A DNA stretch of 64,000 nt from Arthrobacter sp. AL12 (GCF_029960645.1 NZ_JASBQY010000009.1:91941-155940); one strand, 5' to 3'. Positions 8,564 through 17,724 are shown, counted from the stretch's first letter. Notes: generated from the sequence alone by a model not told the origin. Numbers and translations are program-made.

Positions 8564-9272
8564 CGTTTGCCTCCAAAGTCGAGTTCAGCCGGGGAACCCC
8601 GGGCCGGAGGCCTGGGCCATGGCTGCCGCGGTGATGGCTGCCGAAGCCATGGCTGTCAGCCGGGCCGGTCACCCCCAGCGCGGAGGCATCGTCCCAGGTA
8701 TCCACATCATCCGTGGAGCCCCTGGGGACGCTGACCTCCCGCACCTCCAGCCTAGCAAGAAGGGCGAATATCGAGGCGTTTTCGAGCGCGCCGCGCTGCC
8801 TGGCCTCGGCCACGCACCGTTGTAGCGCAGCCGTGCTATATAGGCCGGCCAGGGGCTGCCGGCGCCCGTCGGTCGACACTGACATCAGCCCGTCGCCCGG
8901 CGGGGCTTCCGCGGCGGCTGCCAGCAGGGTGCCAACGGCGGCGTCCGCCCGGGGCATGTCGACGGCGAGGACCAGGGTCAGCGGCGCCGCGGCAGGGTGG
9001 CGGGGGTTGCCGCTGCGGTGCTGTTCCAGGGCGGAGATCCCGGCGGCGACGGCTGCGGCGGGGCCGCCAAAGGCCGGCTCTTCCCGGCAGCTCAGCACTC
9101 CCCCGGGCAGGTTTCCCGGGTCGGGCCCGACGACGGCGACGGCGGCCGCGCCGCGCACGGCCTGCAGGGCGCGTTCCAGGAGGGTGACGCCGTCGTGCAT
9201 CAAACCGGATTTGGGCACGCCCCCCAGCCGGGACGACCGGCCCCCGGCGAGAATGACAGCATCAAATTCCAC
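8547..9272 (-). CDS. mobA: Molybdenum cofactor guanylyltransferase (MobA-like)
   Basis: MobA attaches GMP to molybdopterin to make the MGD dinucleotide used by formate dehydrogenase and nitrate reductase. The 241-residue protein begins with the nucleotidyltransferase loop LAGGRSSRLGG followed by PKSGL, and has the VDMPRADAA metal-site block near residue 120, as expected for an MobA/NTP-transferase fold. The Gly/His-rich C-terminus is not conserved in the family and overlaps the next gene. It is the promoter-proximal gene of the cofactor group (mobA, DUF6457, moeA, fdhD). Confidence 0.88.
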   Translation of the reverse strand: MEFDAVILAGGRSSRLGGVPKSGLMHDGVTLLERALQAVRGAAAVAVVGPDPGNLPGGVLSCREEPAFGGPAAAVAAGISALEQHRSGNPRHPAAAPLTLVLAVDMPRADAAVGTLLAAAAEAPPGDGLMSVSTDGRRQPLAGLYSTAALQRCVAEARQRGALENASIFALLARLEVREVSVPRGSTDDVDTWDDASALGVTGPADSHGFGSHHRGSHGPGLRPGVPRLNSTLEANGEKPG

Positions 9273-9340
9273 CGGCCCAGCCTAACTGGCTATGGGTCCT
9301 GTCCCGGCGCGGCGGCCAAGGCGCGCCGGGCAGCGCCGGG

Positions 9341-9847
9341 TCAGGCAGCCGATTCCGGCAGCAGGAAAGGGTCCCACGCCGGCGTCGGTTTCTCCAGCTC
9401 CTTGATTTGCCAGGTCGTGCCTTTTGGCGGCGCGGGGCTGAACCCGAGCTTCCACCCCATTTCCCCCGGAGTGTGGTCGCCCTTGGCGTTGTTGCACCGC
9501 AGGCAGGCGGCGACGAGGTTTTCCCAGGAATCCGCGCCGCCCCTGGATTTGGGCTGGACATGATCGATGGTGTGGGCCGCCTTGCCGCAGTAGGCGCATC
9601 GGTGTCCGTCCCGGCGGAGCACCCCGCGGCGACTCACCGCTGTCACGGTGTTGTACCGGGGCCGGATGTAGCGATGCAAGAGAATCACCGAGGGCCGGCC
9701 CAGGACGTCCTGCGGTCCGACGACGGGATCATCGCCTTCCGCCACGACACTGGCCTTGCCAGCCAGCACAAGGACGAGCGCCCGGCGGAAGGTGACAACC
9801 GCCAGCGGTTCATATCCAGCATTCAGAACGAGAGTGCGCATCCGCAT
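9341..9847 (-). CDS. HNH endonuclease
   Basis: The 168-residue protein has a standard HNH nuclease fold at its C-terminal half: CAYC (Cys84, Cys87), TIDHV (His96), SRGG, SWENLVAACLRCN (Cys115, Cys118) and NAKGDHTP. The two CxxC pairs bind a structural zinc, and the His and Asn act at a single metal. The N-terminal part (LVLNAGYEPLAVV, ILLHRYIRPRYN) is typical of a widespread chromosomal actinobacterial and cyanobacterial subfamily whose task is unknown. It is not next to any phage or restriction gene. A second in-frame ATG two codons downstream could be the start. Confidence 0.9.
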   Translation of the reverse strand: MRMRTLVLNAGYEPLAVVTFRRALVLVLAGKASVVAEGDDPVVGPQDVLGRPSVILLHRYIRPRYNTVTAVSRRGVLRRDGHRCAYCGKAAHTIDHVQPKSRGGADSWENLVAACLRCNNAKGDHTPGEMGWKLGFSPAPPKGTTWQIKELEKPTPAWDPFLLPESAA

Positions 9848-10008
9848 ACCTCTTCACGGCCGCACCCGCCAGGGGCACGAGGGCCGGCTGCCCTCTGCAT
9901 GGTCGGGCTATGGATCGACAAAACAAGAGTAAACATGGACATGCCAATTCACCGAATTTTTTTGCCCGCCCCGCCCGTTTGCGCCGAAGTTCATGTCCCG
10001 GCAACGCA

Positions 10009-10038
10009 AAGGACCCCCGCCGAATGGCAGGGGTCCTT
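10009..10038 (-). terminator. Hairpin terminator of the C40 peptidase gene
   Basis: AAGGACCCC and GGGGTCCTT arms close a short loop about 20 bases after the C40 stop codon. On the minus strand it would end the riboswitch-controlled transcript. Confidence 0.75.
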
Positions 10039-10059
10039 GAGTTGCTGGCAGTTGTTGCC

Positions 10060-10845
10060 TTAGCCGCCGACGCGGATGAAGACCGGGCCGGAGCCGACGT
10101 TGACGCTCTGCAGGGAAGTGGTTCCACCGTTCCAGCCGCCGTGGACGGCCTTGCCGTTGCCCACGTAAACAGCGATGTGGGCCATGCCCGATCCGCCGTT
10201 CTGGTAGTAGGCGAGGTCGCCCGGCTGTGCCTCGGCGGCGCTGACCGTGCGGCCGAGGGACAGGTAGCCTGCCGGCCAGCCGTGGTAGTTGATGCCCGCA
10301 GCAGCCAGCGAGTTCGTGGCGAGTGCGGTGCAGTCCTGGCCAACGCCGAGCTGGGCGTAGGCGGCAGCGGCGATCGTGGCGCCCATGCCGCTGGCGACGG
10401 CCGGAGCCTTGGTGCTGGCTGCCGGGGCTGCAGTGGCGCCGACCTTGGTGCTGGCGGTCTTGGCCGTGGTGGCGGTCTTGGCCGTGGTGGCCGTGGGGGT
10501 CTCCTGGACCTTCACGACGGGCTTCGGGGCCTCCACGACGGGGGCCGCCGTGGTGGTGACCGCCGGCTTCTCGAAGGAGATGGCGATCGTCGAAGCAGCA
10601 GAGATCGTCGCCGGGGCGGCCGACTGGACTTCGAGGGTGGAAGCGGAAGTGGAGTCGCGCTGAACGTTGGCCTCAGCAGCGTTGGCTGCGATACCGCTGG
10701 TCAGGACGAGGCCGGAGGCAGCAGCGATAACTGCGGCCTGGCGACCCATGCCACCGGCGTTGTCGCCGACGGCCTTGGCAATGACGGCCAGCGAGTTGGT
10801 CTTGGTGACCTCGGCGCGGTGCCGTGCGTTTGCACGAGTAGTCAT
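10060..10845 (-). CDS. Secreted C40 (NlpC/P60) family peptidase
   Basis: The 261-residue protein has a twin-part signal peptide (charged N-terminus with ARHR, then a hydrophobic run ending IAANAAEA near residue 58), a low-complexity Thr/Ala/Pro linker (residues 95-155) and a C-terminal NlpC/P60 domain. The catalytic Cys172 lies in QDCTALATN, a variant of the usual DCSGLV, with His223 in AHIAVYVGNG and His235 after it. Such enzymes cut the stem peptide of peptidoglycan outside the cell. A c-di-AMP riboswitch and a 67-residue ORF lie in its leader. A GAAAGAGAGAA ribosome-binding site precedes the ATG. Confidence 0.92.
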   Translation of the reverse strand: MTTRANARHRAEVTKTNSLAVIAKAVGDNAGGMGRQAAVIAAASGLVLTSGIAANAAEANVQRDSTSASTLEVQSAAPATISAASTIAISFEKPAVTTTAAPVVEAPKPVVKVQETPTATTAKTATTAKTASTKVGATAAPAASTKAPAVASGMGATIAAAAYAQLGVGQDCTALATNSLAAAGINYHGWPAGYLSLGRTVSAAEAQPGDLAYYQNGGSGMAHIAVYVGNGKAVHGGWNGGTTSLQSVNVGSGPVFIRVGG

Positions 10846-10871
10846 TAAGTTCTCTCTTTCGTGATCCTGGG

Positions 10872-10890
10872 TCCGCGCTTTTTGGGCGCG
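10872..10890 (-). other. Hairpin in C40 leader
   Basis: CCGCGC and GCGCGG arms enclose a seven-base loop between the small ORF and the C40 start. No U-tract follows, so it is more likely a leader structure than a terminator. A second possible stem (TCCGGC with GCCGGA) lies just before it on the transcript. Confidence 0.4.
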
Positions 10891-10946
10891 GGCTGAGGAC
10901 GCTCCGGCATCTTGGGGGTACGCCGGATCGCCCCGAAATGGGTTAC

Positions 10947-11150
10947 TTAGCGAAGGGTGTACTGCGAAGACGCGCCAAAAGCGGGAACTGCTTGCAGGTG
11001 CATAGCCTGCGGGCCGGACTCAGCAGAGCTTGAGACGGCGGTGTGAGATCCATTTCGGGCGCCACGAAGGGCACTGCCGAGGGTGGATTTCAGCGGGCTC
11101 GTAAGAGCCGCGCAAGCGCGGTGACGCGCAGCATTGTGGCGTGAAGACAC
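10947..11150 (-). CDS. 67-residue ORF between c-di-AMP riboswitch and C40 gene
   Basis: A GTG start is placed eight bases after a strong GGGAGAGG ribosome-binding site that immediately follows the riboswitch. The product (67 residues) begins SSRHNAARHRA, much like the TTRANARHRA opening of the C40 protein about 100 bases downstream, but has no hydrophobic segment and ends without a catalytic domain. Third-position GC is clearly lower than in the neighbouring genes, so codon use argues neither strongly for nor against translation. It may be a leader peptide, a regulatory upstream ORF, or the remnant of a duplicated hydrolase start. No family is recognised. Confidence 0.45.
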   Translation of the reverse strand: MSSRHNAARHRACAALTSPLKSTLGSALRGARNGSHTAVSSSAESGPQAMHLQAVPAFGASSQYTLR

Positions 11151-11171
11151 GAAAGTAGCCTCTCCCAATGC

Positions 11172-11340
11172 CTACGAGGTGAGCTGTCGGATTCGGATGG
11201 GAGTCACCCGGCCGCGCTGCTTCCTAGGAAGCATTGCGACTTAACCCCAAGGCCTTCATTTCGAAGGCCAAAATTGGTTCCCCCGCCCCTGCCAGACGAT
11301 GTCATGCGAACGGACCTTGAGCGGTGGCAGAGCTAGGCAA
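11172..11340 (-). promoter_or_regulatory. c-di-AMP (ydaO/yuaA-type) riboswitch
   Basis: Reading the minus strand, the leader has the family blocks in order: GCTCTGCCACCGCTCAAGG, a GGGGCGGGGGAACCAA loop, the GGCCTTCGAAATGAAGGCC hairpin, TTGGGGTTAAGTC, and the closing ATCCGAATCCGACAGCTCACC. These match the ydaO consensus, which binds c-di-AMP and in actinobacteria precedes wall-hydrolase genes. High c-di-AMP usually switches expression off. It ends about six bases before the ribosome-binding site of the 67-residue ORF and about 325 bases before the C40 gene. Confidence 0.9.
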
Positions 11341-11353
11341 TCCACTCAAGAGC

Positions 11354-11374
11354 GCCAACTTCGGAGAAGTTGGC
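11354..11374. repeat. Perfect hairpin upstream of riboswitch
   Basis: GCCAACTTC and GAAGTTGGC pair around a three-base loop. It lies between the M23 stop codon and the C40 riboswitch, close to where the C40 promoter should be. It could end the M23 transcript, but there is no U-tract on either side. Confidence 0.5.
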
Positions 11375-11408
11375 GTAGGTCATACGGTACAGCAGTTGGG
11401 GCTCAATG

Positions 11409-11443
11409 TCACATTCAGATCACGGCGTGTCATATGAATGTGA
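11409..11443. repeat. Inverted repeat TCACATTCA / TGAATGTGA
   Basis: Two perfect nine-base arms are separated by 17 bases, just downstream of the M23 stop and upstream of the C40 riboswitch. The spacing suits a protein-binding site near the C40 promoter better than a terminator. Confidence 0.5.
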
Positions 11444-11462
11444 GAGTGGCCCATCAGCTCGG

Positions 11463-12296
11463 TTAGAGCCAGCCGGTCGGGTCGACGACTTCGCCGTTGA
11501 CCATGACCTCGAAGTGAAGGTGGCAGCCCGTGGAGGCGCCCGTGGTGCCGCTCATCGCCACGGTAGCGCCGCGGGTGACCTGCTGGCCCACCTTGACACT
11601 GGCGGAGGACAAGTGGTTGTAGGTGGTTTCGAGGCCGTTGCCGTGGTCGATCACCACACGGTTTCCGCCGCCATAGGGATGCCATCCCGTGAACGTGACC
11701 GTGCCGCTGGCCGCCGCAAGGACGGCAGTGCCGCACTGGGCCGCGTAGTCCTGGCCGCGGTGGAACTCCCCGGAGCCGCCGGTGATGGGGCTGACCCGGT
11801 ATCCGAAGGGCGACGCTGTCTTCAGCTGGCCCAGGGGCGCCCCGAGGCTGCCCGCGGACGCGGCGCGGGTGATGGAGCCGACCGATTGGGCGCTCAGCAG
11901 TTGCTTGAGCTTGCCGTCCGGGTCGCTCTGGGTTGTGACGGCGCTGCGGTTGAAGTCAATTTTGGCGTCCGCGGCGGTCACATCCGGCTGGACTGCCGCA
12001 GAGACGGAACCGGCGGTGGATCCGGCGGCGGACCCGGTGTCCGTTGCCATTACGGGGCCCGTGGCGGGAACGGCAACGGTGAGGACCAGTCCCGTGGCAG
12101 CCAGCGCAATGCCGGCTTTTTGCCCTACGCCACTGGCGGCGGCGAAGTCCGTTACCTGGCGGAACGGGCTGCGGCGGCCTTTGCGTTCGTCGCGGTGCGC
12201 GTCACGTGGGCGGTCTGCCGTGACGGCGACGGCCGGACGCGGCTCCGGAGCGGGGCCGGTCGCACGACGGCGGCCCCTGACGATCTGGGTGGTCAA
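11463..12296 (-). CDS. Secreted M23 family metallopeptidase
   Basis: The C-terminal LytM/M23 domain carries HRGQD (zinc ligands His179, Asp183) and HLHFE (His261), with the catalytic G-N-x-V-x-I-D-H-G-N-G block between them. It cleaves peptidoglycan cross-bridges outside the cell. The N-terminal part is basic, followed by one hydrophobic signal/anchor segment (GIALAATGLVLTVAVPA). I chose a TTG start six bases after AGAGAGGA rather than the ATG at 12443, because the longer reading would run through the riboswitch; length is then 277 residues. A CTCTC-CA-GAGAG stem in the leader could mask the ribosome-binding site. Its signal resembles that of the C40 protein. Confidence 0.9.
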   Translation of the reverse strand: MTTQIVRGRRRATGPAPEPRPAVAVTADRPRDAHRDERKGRRSPFRQVTDFAAASGVGQKAGIALAATGLVLTVAVPATGPVMATDTGSAAGSTAGSVSAAVQPDVTAADAKIDFNRSAVTTQSDPDGKLKQLLSAQSVGSITRAASAGSLGAPLGQLKTASPFGYRVSPITGGSGEFHRGQDYAAQCGTAVLAAASGTVTFTGWHPYGGGNRVVIDHGNGLETTYNHLSSASVKVGQQVTRGATVAMSGTTGASTGCHLHFEVMVNGEVVDPTGWL

Positions 12297-12319
12297 AAAG
12301 GTTCCTCTCTGGAGAGCCT

Positions 12320-12530
12320 GCGGAGTTAGCTGTCGGATTCGGGTCAGAGAGATCAAAGACCCGGTCCGCCGGGGCAAGCATCCAGGCACAGAGGCATCAA
12401 AGGAGGACCTCGGTCGAGCGTGCTTGCCGCTGACGGACTTCACCCCAAGGCTGTTGAACAGCCGGAAGTGGTTCCCCCGCCCCTGCCAGAAAGTGGTTCT
12501 GCGACTGATCCGCTGGCAGAGCTCGGCTCG
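12320..12530 (-). promoter_or_regulatory. Second c-di-AMP (ydaO/yuaA-type) riboswitch
   Basis: On the minus strand the blocks GAGCTCTGCCAGCGGATC, GGCAGGGGCGGGGGAACCAC, a GGCTGTTCAACAGCC hairpin, TTGGGGTGAAGTCCGTC and the closing ACCCGAATCCGACAGCTAAC are in ydaO order. It ends about 25 bases before the TTG start of the M23 gene. Upstream of it, to about 12657, the DNA is comparatively AT-rich with a possible TATAGT -10 element (near 12570); I see no other gene there. Confidence 0.9.
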
Positions 12531-12657
12531 GATCAGATAACGCTTTGGTATCGGTACTAGTGATCAACTATAGGCGATTAAGCCGTCCAGTGATAAATCC
12601 GTTACCGACCTGTGGACATCTCATGGGAGGTCCCACGAGTTGCCCGGTGAGCCCGGG

Positions 12658-13353
12658 TTAACCGACCGTAACAAAGACGTGGGCCGCCACCTCGGGCGGG
12701 AGCTCCAGGGCTCCCTCGATGTCGGGCACGCGCACCGAGATGTACTCCCCCACGCGTTCCAGCGACACCCGTGCGCCGGGGCGGATGCCGCCCTCATCAA
12801 GCTGGACGAGCAGTTCCGGTTCGACCTGGATGGGCTCGGCGAGCCGGCTGACCATGATCCGGGAATCCGGACCGTAACCGGCCATGGCCTCCAGCAGGTT
12901 CACGACGCCGTCGGCATAGGGCTGGGAAGGCAGACCGCCCAGCTCCGCGAGGCCCGGAATCGGGTTGCCGTAAGGCGAAACGGTGGGATGGTTCAGCAGT
13001 TCGAAGATCCGCCGCTCCACCCGTTCACTCATGACGTGTTCCCAGCGGCAGGCTTCCTCATGGACGTAGGCCCAGTCGAGCCCGATCACGTCAGCCAGCA
13101 GCCGCTCGGCAAGGCGGTGCTTGCGCATCACTTCGATGGCACGTTTCCGGCCTGTTTCCGTCAGTTCCAGGTGGCGGTCGCCGGAAACAACCACGAGCCC
13201 GTCGCGTTCCATCCGGCCGATGGTCTGGGACACAGTGGGGCCGGAGTGGCGCAGTCGTTCGGCGATGCGGGCGCGGAGGGCGACGATGTTTTCTTCTTCA
13301 AGTTCCAGAATGGTCCGAAGATACATCTCGGTTGTATCGATCAGATCCGTCAT
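12658..13353 (-). CDS. DtxR/IdeR-family metal-dependent repressor
   Basis: The 231-residue protein has the full three-domain layout of DtxR/IdeR: winged helix (residues 1-70, with SGPTVSQTIGRMERDGLV as the recognition region), metal-binding and dimerisation region (RKHRLAERLLADVIGLDW, EEACRWEHVMSE, residues 75-140), and a C-terminal SH3-like domain. These proteins repress iron-uptake and storage genes when loaded with Fe2+, or manganese uptake in the MntR branch; the length and the third domain favour an iron-type regulator. It is divergent from serC. No convincing 19-bp iron box was found in its own promoter. Confidence 0.9.
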   Translation of the reverse strand: MTDLIDTTEMYLRTILELEEENIVALRARIAERLRHSGPTVSQTIGRMERDGLVVVSGDRHLELTETGRKRAIEVMRKHRLAERLLADVIGLDWAYVHEEACRWEHVMSERVERRIFELLNHPTVSPYGNPIPGLAELGGLPSQPYADGVVNLLEAMAGYGPDSRIMVSRLAEPIQVEPELLVQLDEGGIRPGARVSLERVGEYISVRVPDIEGALELPPEVAAHVFVTVG

Positions 13354-13538
13354 TCAGCTCAGCTCCTCGAGCGCCGTCCTTGCGTATTCCCACCGTACCG
13401 CGTGCTGCAGGCGCCCTGGCGGGGTCAGCCGTACGTTCGCAGGCCAGCTTAGCCTATTTTGAATTACTCCGGATAATCTCAGTGACCGGACTGTGACGGG
13501 CTTTTTTGCCGCCCCCGCCGGGCAGTCAGGCAGAATGA

Positions 13539-14765
<1,227 letters not shown>

Positions 14766-14850
14766 CTCCCCGCGCCAGCGCGGGTGTCAGTGCGTCAGCG
14801 TTTGACGGCGTCCGCCGGCGTTTGAGGGCGCCCGACGCTGTCGCCCGGGT

Positions 14851-16161
14851 CTAATCCCGGGCGGCGCCGTTCGCGTCGGGCCCGTTTGAGTTCCCCGGGC
14901 CGGCGGACACCACGCGGAAGTGGCGCAGCCCCCGGGCGCGCCGGTCGAACCGGATCCGCAGCTGCCTGGCCCGGACAATCCACACCAGTCCGATCAGGGC
15001 CGCGATCAGGCCGGAGGCAGCGGCGACGCTCAGGGACCAGCGGGGACCGGCGACGTTGGCAACCCACCCGACGAAGGGGGCCCCGATGGGCGTGCCGCCC
15101 ATAAAGATCGCCATATAGAGCGCCATCACCCGGCCGCGCATCACGGGGTCCGTGGTGGTCTGCACGTAGCCGTTGGCGCTCGTCATCATGGTGATGGCGA
15201 AGAGCCCCACCGGTACCAGCGCCACGCCGAACCAGAAGTAGCTGGGGGCCAGCGCTGCGATGCCGGAGGCGACGCCGAAAGCTCCGGCCGCTCCGAAAAT
15301 GATCCGCAGCCGGGGCTTCTGGCGGCCCGCGGACAGCAGCGCGCCGGCGACGGATCCGATGGCCATGATGGAATTCATCAGCCCGAAGGCGCTGGCATCG
15401 AGGCCGAATTCCGTGCCGACCATGGCCGCGATGAACAGTACGAAGTTCAGTCCCAGGGTCCCGACGATAAAGACCGCGACCAGCACCACCACGATGTCCG
15501 GCCGGAACCGCACATAGCGCAGCCCCTCGCGGATCCGGCCCTTGCCGGCCGCGGCCCGGGGCAGCTGGCGCAGCGAGGCGGTGGGAATCTTCCACAGGCT
15601 CAGCAGCAGCGCCACGAACGTCAGGGTGTTGATCAGGAAGACCCAGCCGGGGCCGACGGCGACCGTAAGGATGCCGGCCACCGCAGGCCCGATCATGCGG
15701 GCCACGTTGAAGGAGGCGCTGTTGAGGGCCACCGCGTTGGGCAGGTAATCGTCGCGCACCAGTTCAGAGACGAAGGTCTGCCGCACCGGGGCATCGAAGG
15801 CGGACACAACGCCGAGCAGCAGCGCGAACCCGTAGACATGCCAGAGCTGCGCGGCCCCGGACACCACCAGGATGCCCAGCCCTGCACTCAGCACCGCCAT
15901 CGCGGACTGGGTCAGGATGAGCAGCTGTTTGCGGTTGAAGCGGTCGGCCAGCAGCCCGGCCACGGGGGCGAGAAAGAGCTGGGGTCCGAGCTGCAGGGCC
16001 ATCGTGATGCCCATGGCGCTGGCGTCGTGGTCGGTCAGGTGGTCAAAGACCAGCCAGTCCTGGGCCGTGCGCTGCATCCAGGTTCCGATGTTGGAGATCA
16101 CCGCGCCGATGAACCAGATCCGGTAGTTCAGGATATGCAGTGACTTGAAGGTGGACATCAT
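14851..16161 (-). CDS. MFS transporter (EntS-like subgroup)
   Basis: The 436-residue protein has about twelve hydrophobic segments, the GLLADRFNRKQLLI loop between helices 2 and 3 that marks MFS exporters, and a C-terminal basic tail. Sequence style (ISNIGTWMQRTAQDWLV, ALNSASFNVARMIGPAVAG) is that of the MFS_3/EntS group, whose members export siderophores or drugs; the substrate here is not predictable. It is separated from DUF3027 by about 40 bases and may share its transcript. An alternative ATG lies one codon downstream. Confidence 0.88.
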   Translation of the reverse strand: MMSTFKSLHILNYRIWFIGAVISNIGTWMQRTAQDWLVFDHLTDHDASAMGITMALQLGPQLFLAPVAGLLADRFNRKQLLILTQSAMAVLSAGLGILVVSGAAQLWHVYGFALLLGVVSAFDAPVRQTFVSELVRDDYLPNAVALNSASFNVARMIGPAVAGILTVAVGPGWVFLINTLTFVALLLSLWKIPTASLRQLPRAAAGKGRIREGLRYVRFRPDIVVVLVAVFIVGTLGLNFVLFIAAMVGTEFGLDASAFGLMNSIMAIGSVAGALLSAGRQKPRLRIIFGAAGAFGVASGIAALAPSYFWFGVALVPVGLFAITMMTSANGYVQTTTDPVMRGRVMALYMAIFMGGTPIGAPFVGWVANVAGPRWSLSVAAASGLIAALIGLVWIVRARQLRIRFDRRARGLRHFRVVSAGPGNSNGPDANGAARD

Positions 16162-16202
16162 GCCCAGCCCTCACTCTGCAGCGTCCCGGATAGTTCCAAC
16201 CG

Positions 16203-16919
16203 TTAGTCAGCCTGCGCGGCGGGCAACTCGTCGTCGGGGGCGTCTCCGGTAGCCACGCCCGGGACGTCGTCGTCGTTGTCGTCGGACTCGTCGTCGTCGA
16301 CATCGTCGGCGTCGTACTCGTCGCCGGCACCGTCCGCGTTGCCGTCCGCATCGTCGGAGTCGTCTTCGGGCGCGTCGTCGTCGGACTCAGCGGCGTCGAG
16401 CGCGTCCAGGGGCGCGTCGGCTCCGGCGGCGTCCTCCGGCGGGGCCACGACTGCGGCTGCCGTGAGTTCGTCCTCGCCCTGTTCGTCGCCGGGGCGGACA
16501 CGTTCGGCCCACGGGATCCATTCGGGCGCCAGGATCGAGTCATCGGAGGGCAAAAGCCCCAGTTCGTCGACCGTTGCAACCTTGGACCGGGAGTTCCGGG
16601 TGAGCACGGCGTACCACTGCCAGCCCCCGTAGCCGGCCAGCTTTGACTCGAACAGGTGCGTGACCAGGCGGTCGCCCTCGCTCTTGGCCGCGAGGTGCCG
16701 GCCGATCTGCTCGGCGGGGGCGATGCCCTCGAGGGCAGTACGGGCGACGTCGACGGCGGCGGCCAGGAAGGCATCGGGTTTGCCGGTGCGCCATACGGGA
16801 ACCCCGGAGCGCGGCTTGCTGCCTTCTTTGGTTCCGGTTTTTTTATCCCCGGCGTTCCTATCCGCGGCGGCAGTTTTGTCCCCGGCGGGGGAGCCGGTCT
16901 GATCAGTTTCCGGAGTCAT
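16203..16919 (-). CDS. DUF3027 domain protein with acidic tail
   Basis: This protein has 238 residues. A Lys/Asp-rich N-terminal stretch precedes a conserved central block (VWRTGKPDAFLAAAVDVAR, FESKLAGYGGWQWYAVLTR, LAPEWIPWAERVRPGDE), then about 80 residues of Asp/Glu/Ala repeats. The block is the actinobacterial DUF3027 family. The function is unknown. The gene follows the cold-shock gene by nine bases on the same strand, a pairing common in this group. The acidic tail is typical of proteins that stay soluble or bind basic partners. Confidence 0.85.
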   Translation of the reverse strand: MTPETDQTGSPAGDKTAAADRNAGDKKTGTKEGSKPRSGVPVWRTGKPDAFLAAAVDVARTALEGIAPAEQIGRHLAAKSEGDRLVTHLFESKLAGYGGWQWYAVLTRNSRSKVATVDELGLLPSDDSILAPEWIPWAERVRPGDEQGEDELTAAAVVAPPEDAAGADAPLDALDAAESDDDAPEDDSDDADGNADGAGDEYDADDVDDDESDDNDDDVPGVATGDAPDDELPAAQAD

Positions 16920-16928
16920 CGCGGAGCC

Positions 16929-17312
16929 CTACGCGTCCAGCTCGTCGGCAACCTTACGCAGGGCGACGGCGATCGCCTTGCCCTTGTTGCCTTCCGGGTA
17001 CTTGCCCGCGGACAGGGTTCCGGACAGGTTGTCCAGCACGGAGACGAGATCCTGAACCAGCGGGGCGAGATCCTTCGCGCTGGGCCGTTTGGCCTTGGCG
17101 ATGGACGGTGCCTTGTCCAGCACGCGCAGACCCAGGGCCTGTGCGCCCTTGCGGCCGTCGGCCACTCCGAATTCAACCCGGGTGCCTGCCTTGAGCTCGG
17201 TTACGCCCTCGGGCAGCGCGGACTTCGGCAGGAAGACTTCCTGGCCGTCCTCGCCCGCGAGGAATCCGAAGCCCTTTTCCTTGTCATACCACTTGACCTT
17301 GCCGGTAGGCAC
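16929..17312 (-). CDS. Cold-shock domain protein with C-terminal extension
   Basis: The first 66 residues are a cold-shock domain with the RNP1-like KGFGFLAG and RNP2-like VFLPKS motifs (aromatic residues differ slightly from CspA), which binds single-stranded nucleic acid. A helical extension of about 60 residues (LAPLVQDLVSVLDNLSG, ALRKVADELDA) follows and is typical of a 127-residue actinobacterial form. I chose the GTG (VPTGKVKWYD) because AGAAGG lies eight bases upstream. It probably forms an operon with DUF3027. Confidence 0.88.
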   Translation of the reverse strand: MPTGKVKWYDKEKGFGFLAGEDGQEVFLPKSALPEGVTELKAGTRVEFGVADGRKGAQALGLRVLDKAPSIAKAKRPSAKDLAPLVQDLVSVLDNLSGTLSAGKYPEGNKGKAIAVALRKVADELDA

Positions 17313-17490
17313 GTAATCAACCTTCTTCGTTCTGCTGGTGACACGGCCGGCGGTCACCGCATCCGCATTGATATGCGGGTTCAGGGTATGACTGCCCGGA
17401 CCGTGTTGGTCTGTTCCGTCAAGGTTATCCTGCCCGGCCAATTTTGGCCGTTTGGGGCGCGGGACAGGCCGGACTGTTAGCGTTAGCTCC

Positions 17491-17724
17491 ATGACTCCAT
17501 TGCGTTTCCGGCGGCCACTGCTGATCGTTGCGGCTGCCGCCGCCGTGCTGTCGCTCACGGCCGTCGGCGTCGTGATGGCGATGGCCTTCAACAGCGCCGT
17601 GTCGCCCGCCTGGGTCACCTCCGCCGCCCTCTATGGGCTTCCCGTGGCTTTCCTGCTTATGCTCTTGCTCGTGATCGATGGCGTCGCAGCCCGGCGACGC
17701 ACGCGAGAGCCGGACGAGAGGTAG
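17491..17724 (+). CDS. Small two-helix membrane protein
   Basis: This 77-residue protein has two hydrophobic segments (residues 9-31 and 44-64) and basic ends (RFRR, ARRRTREPDER). The start is the ATG ten bases before the MTPLRF opening ends a GC-rich tract. It lies ten bases upstream of the helicase-associated gene and is probably co-transcribed with it. No family is recognised and the function is unknown. Confidence 0.65.
   Translation: MTPLRFRRPLLIVAAAAAVLSLTAVGVVMAMAFNSAVSPAWVTSAALYGLPVAFLLMLLLVIDGVAARRRTREPDER

Noticed and set aside
9341..9847. HNH nuclease as part of a phage or defence island
   Set aside because: Neighbours are cofactor and wall genes, base composition is ordinary, and this subfamily is common in chromosomes.
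12297..12443. Longer M23 protein starting at an ATG at 12443
   Set aside because: It would translate through the riboswitch; the TTG with AGAGAGGA fits the leader design.
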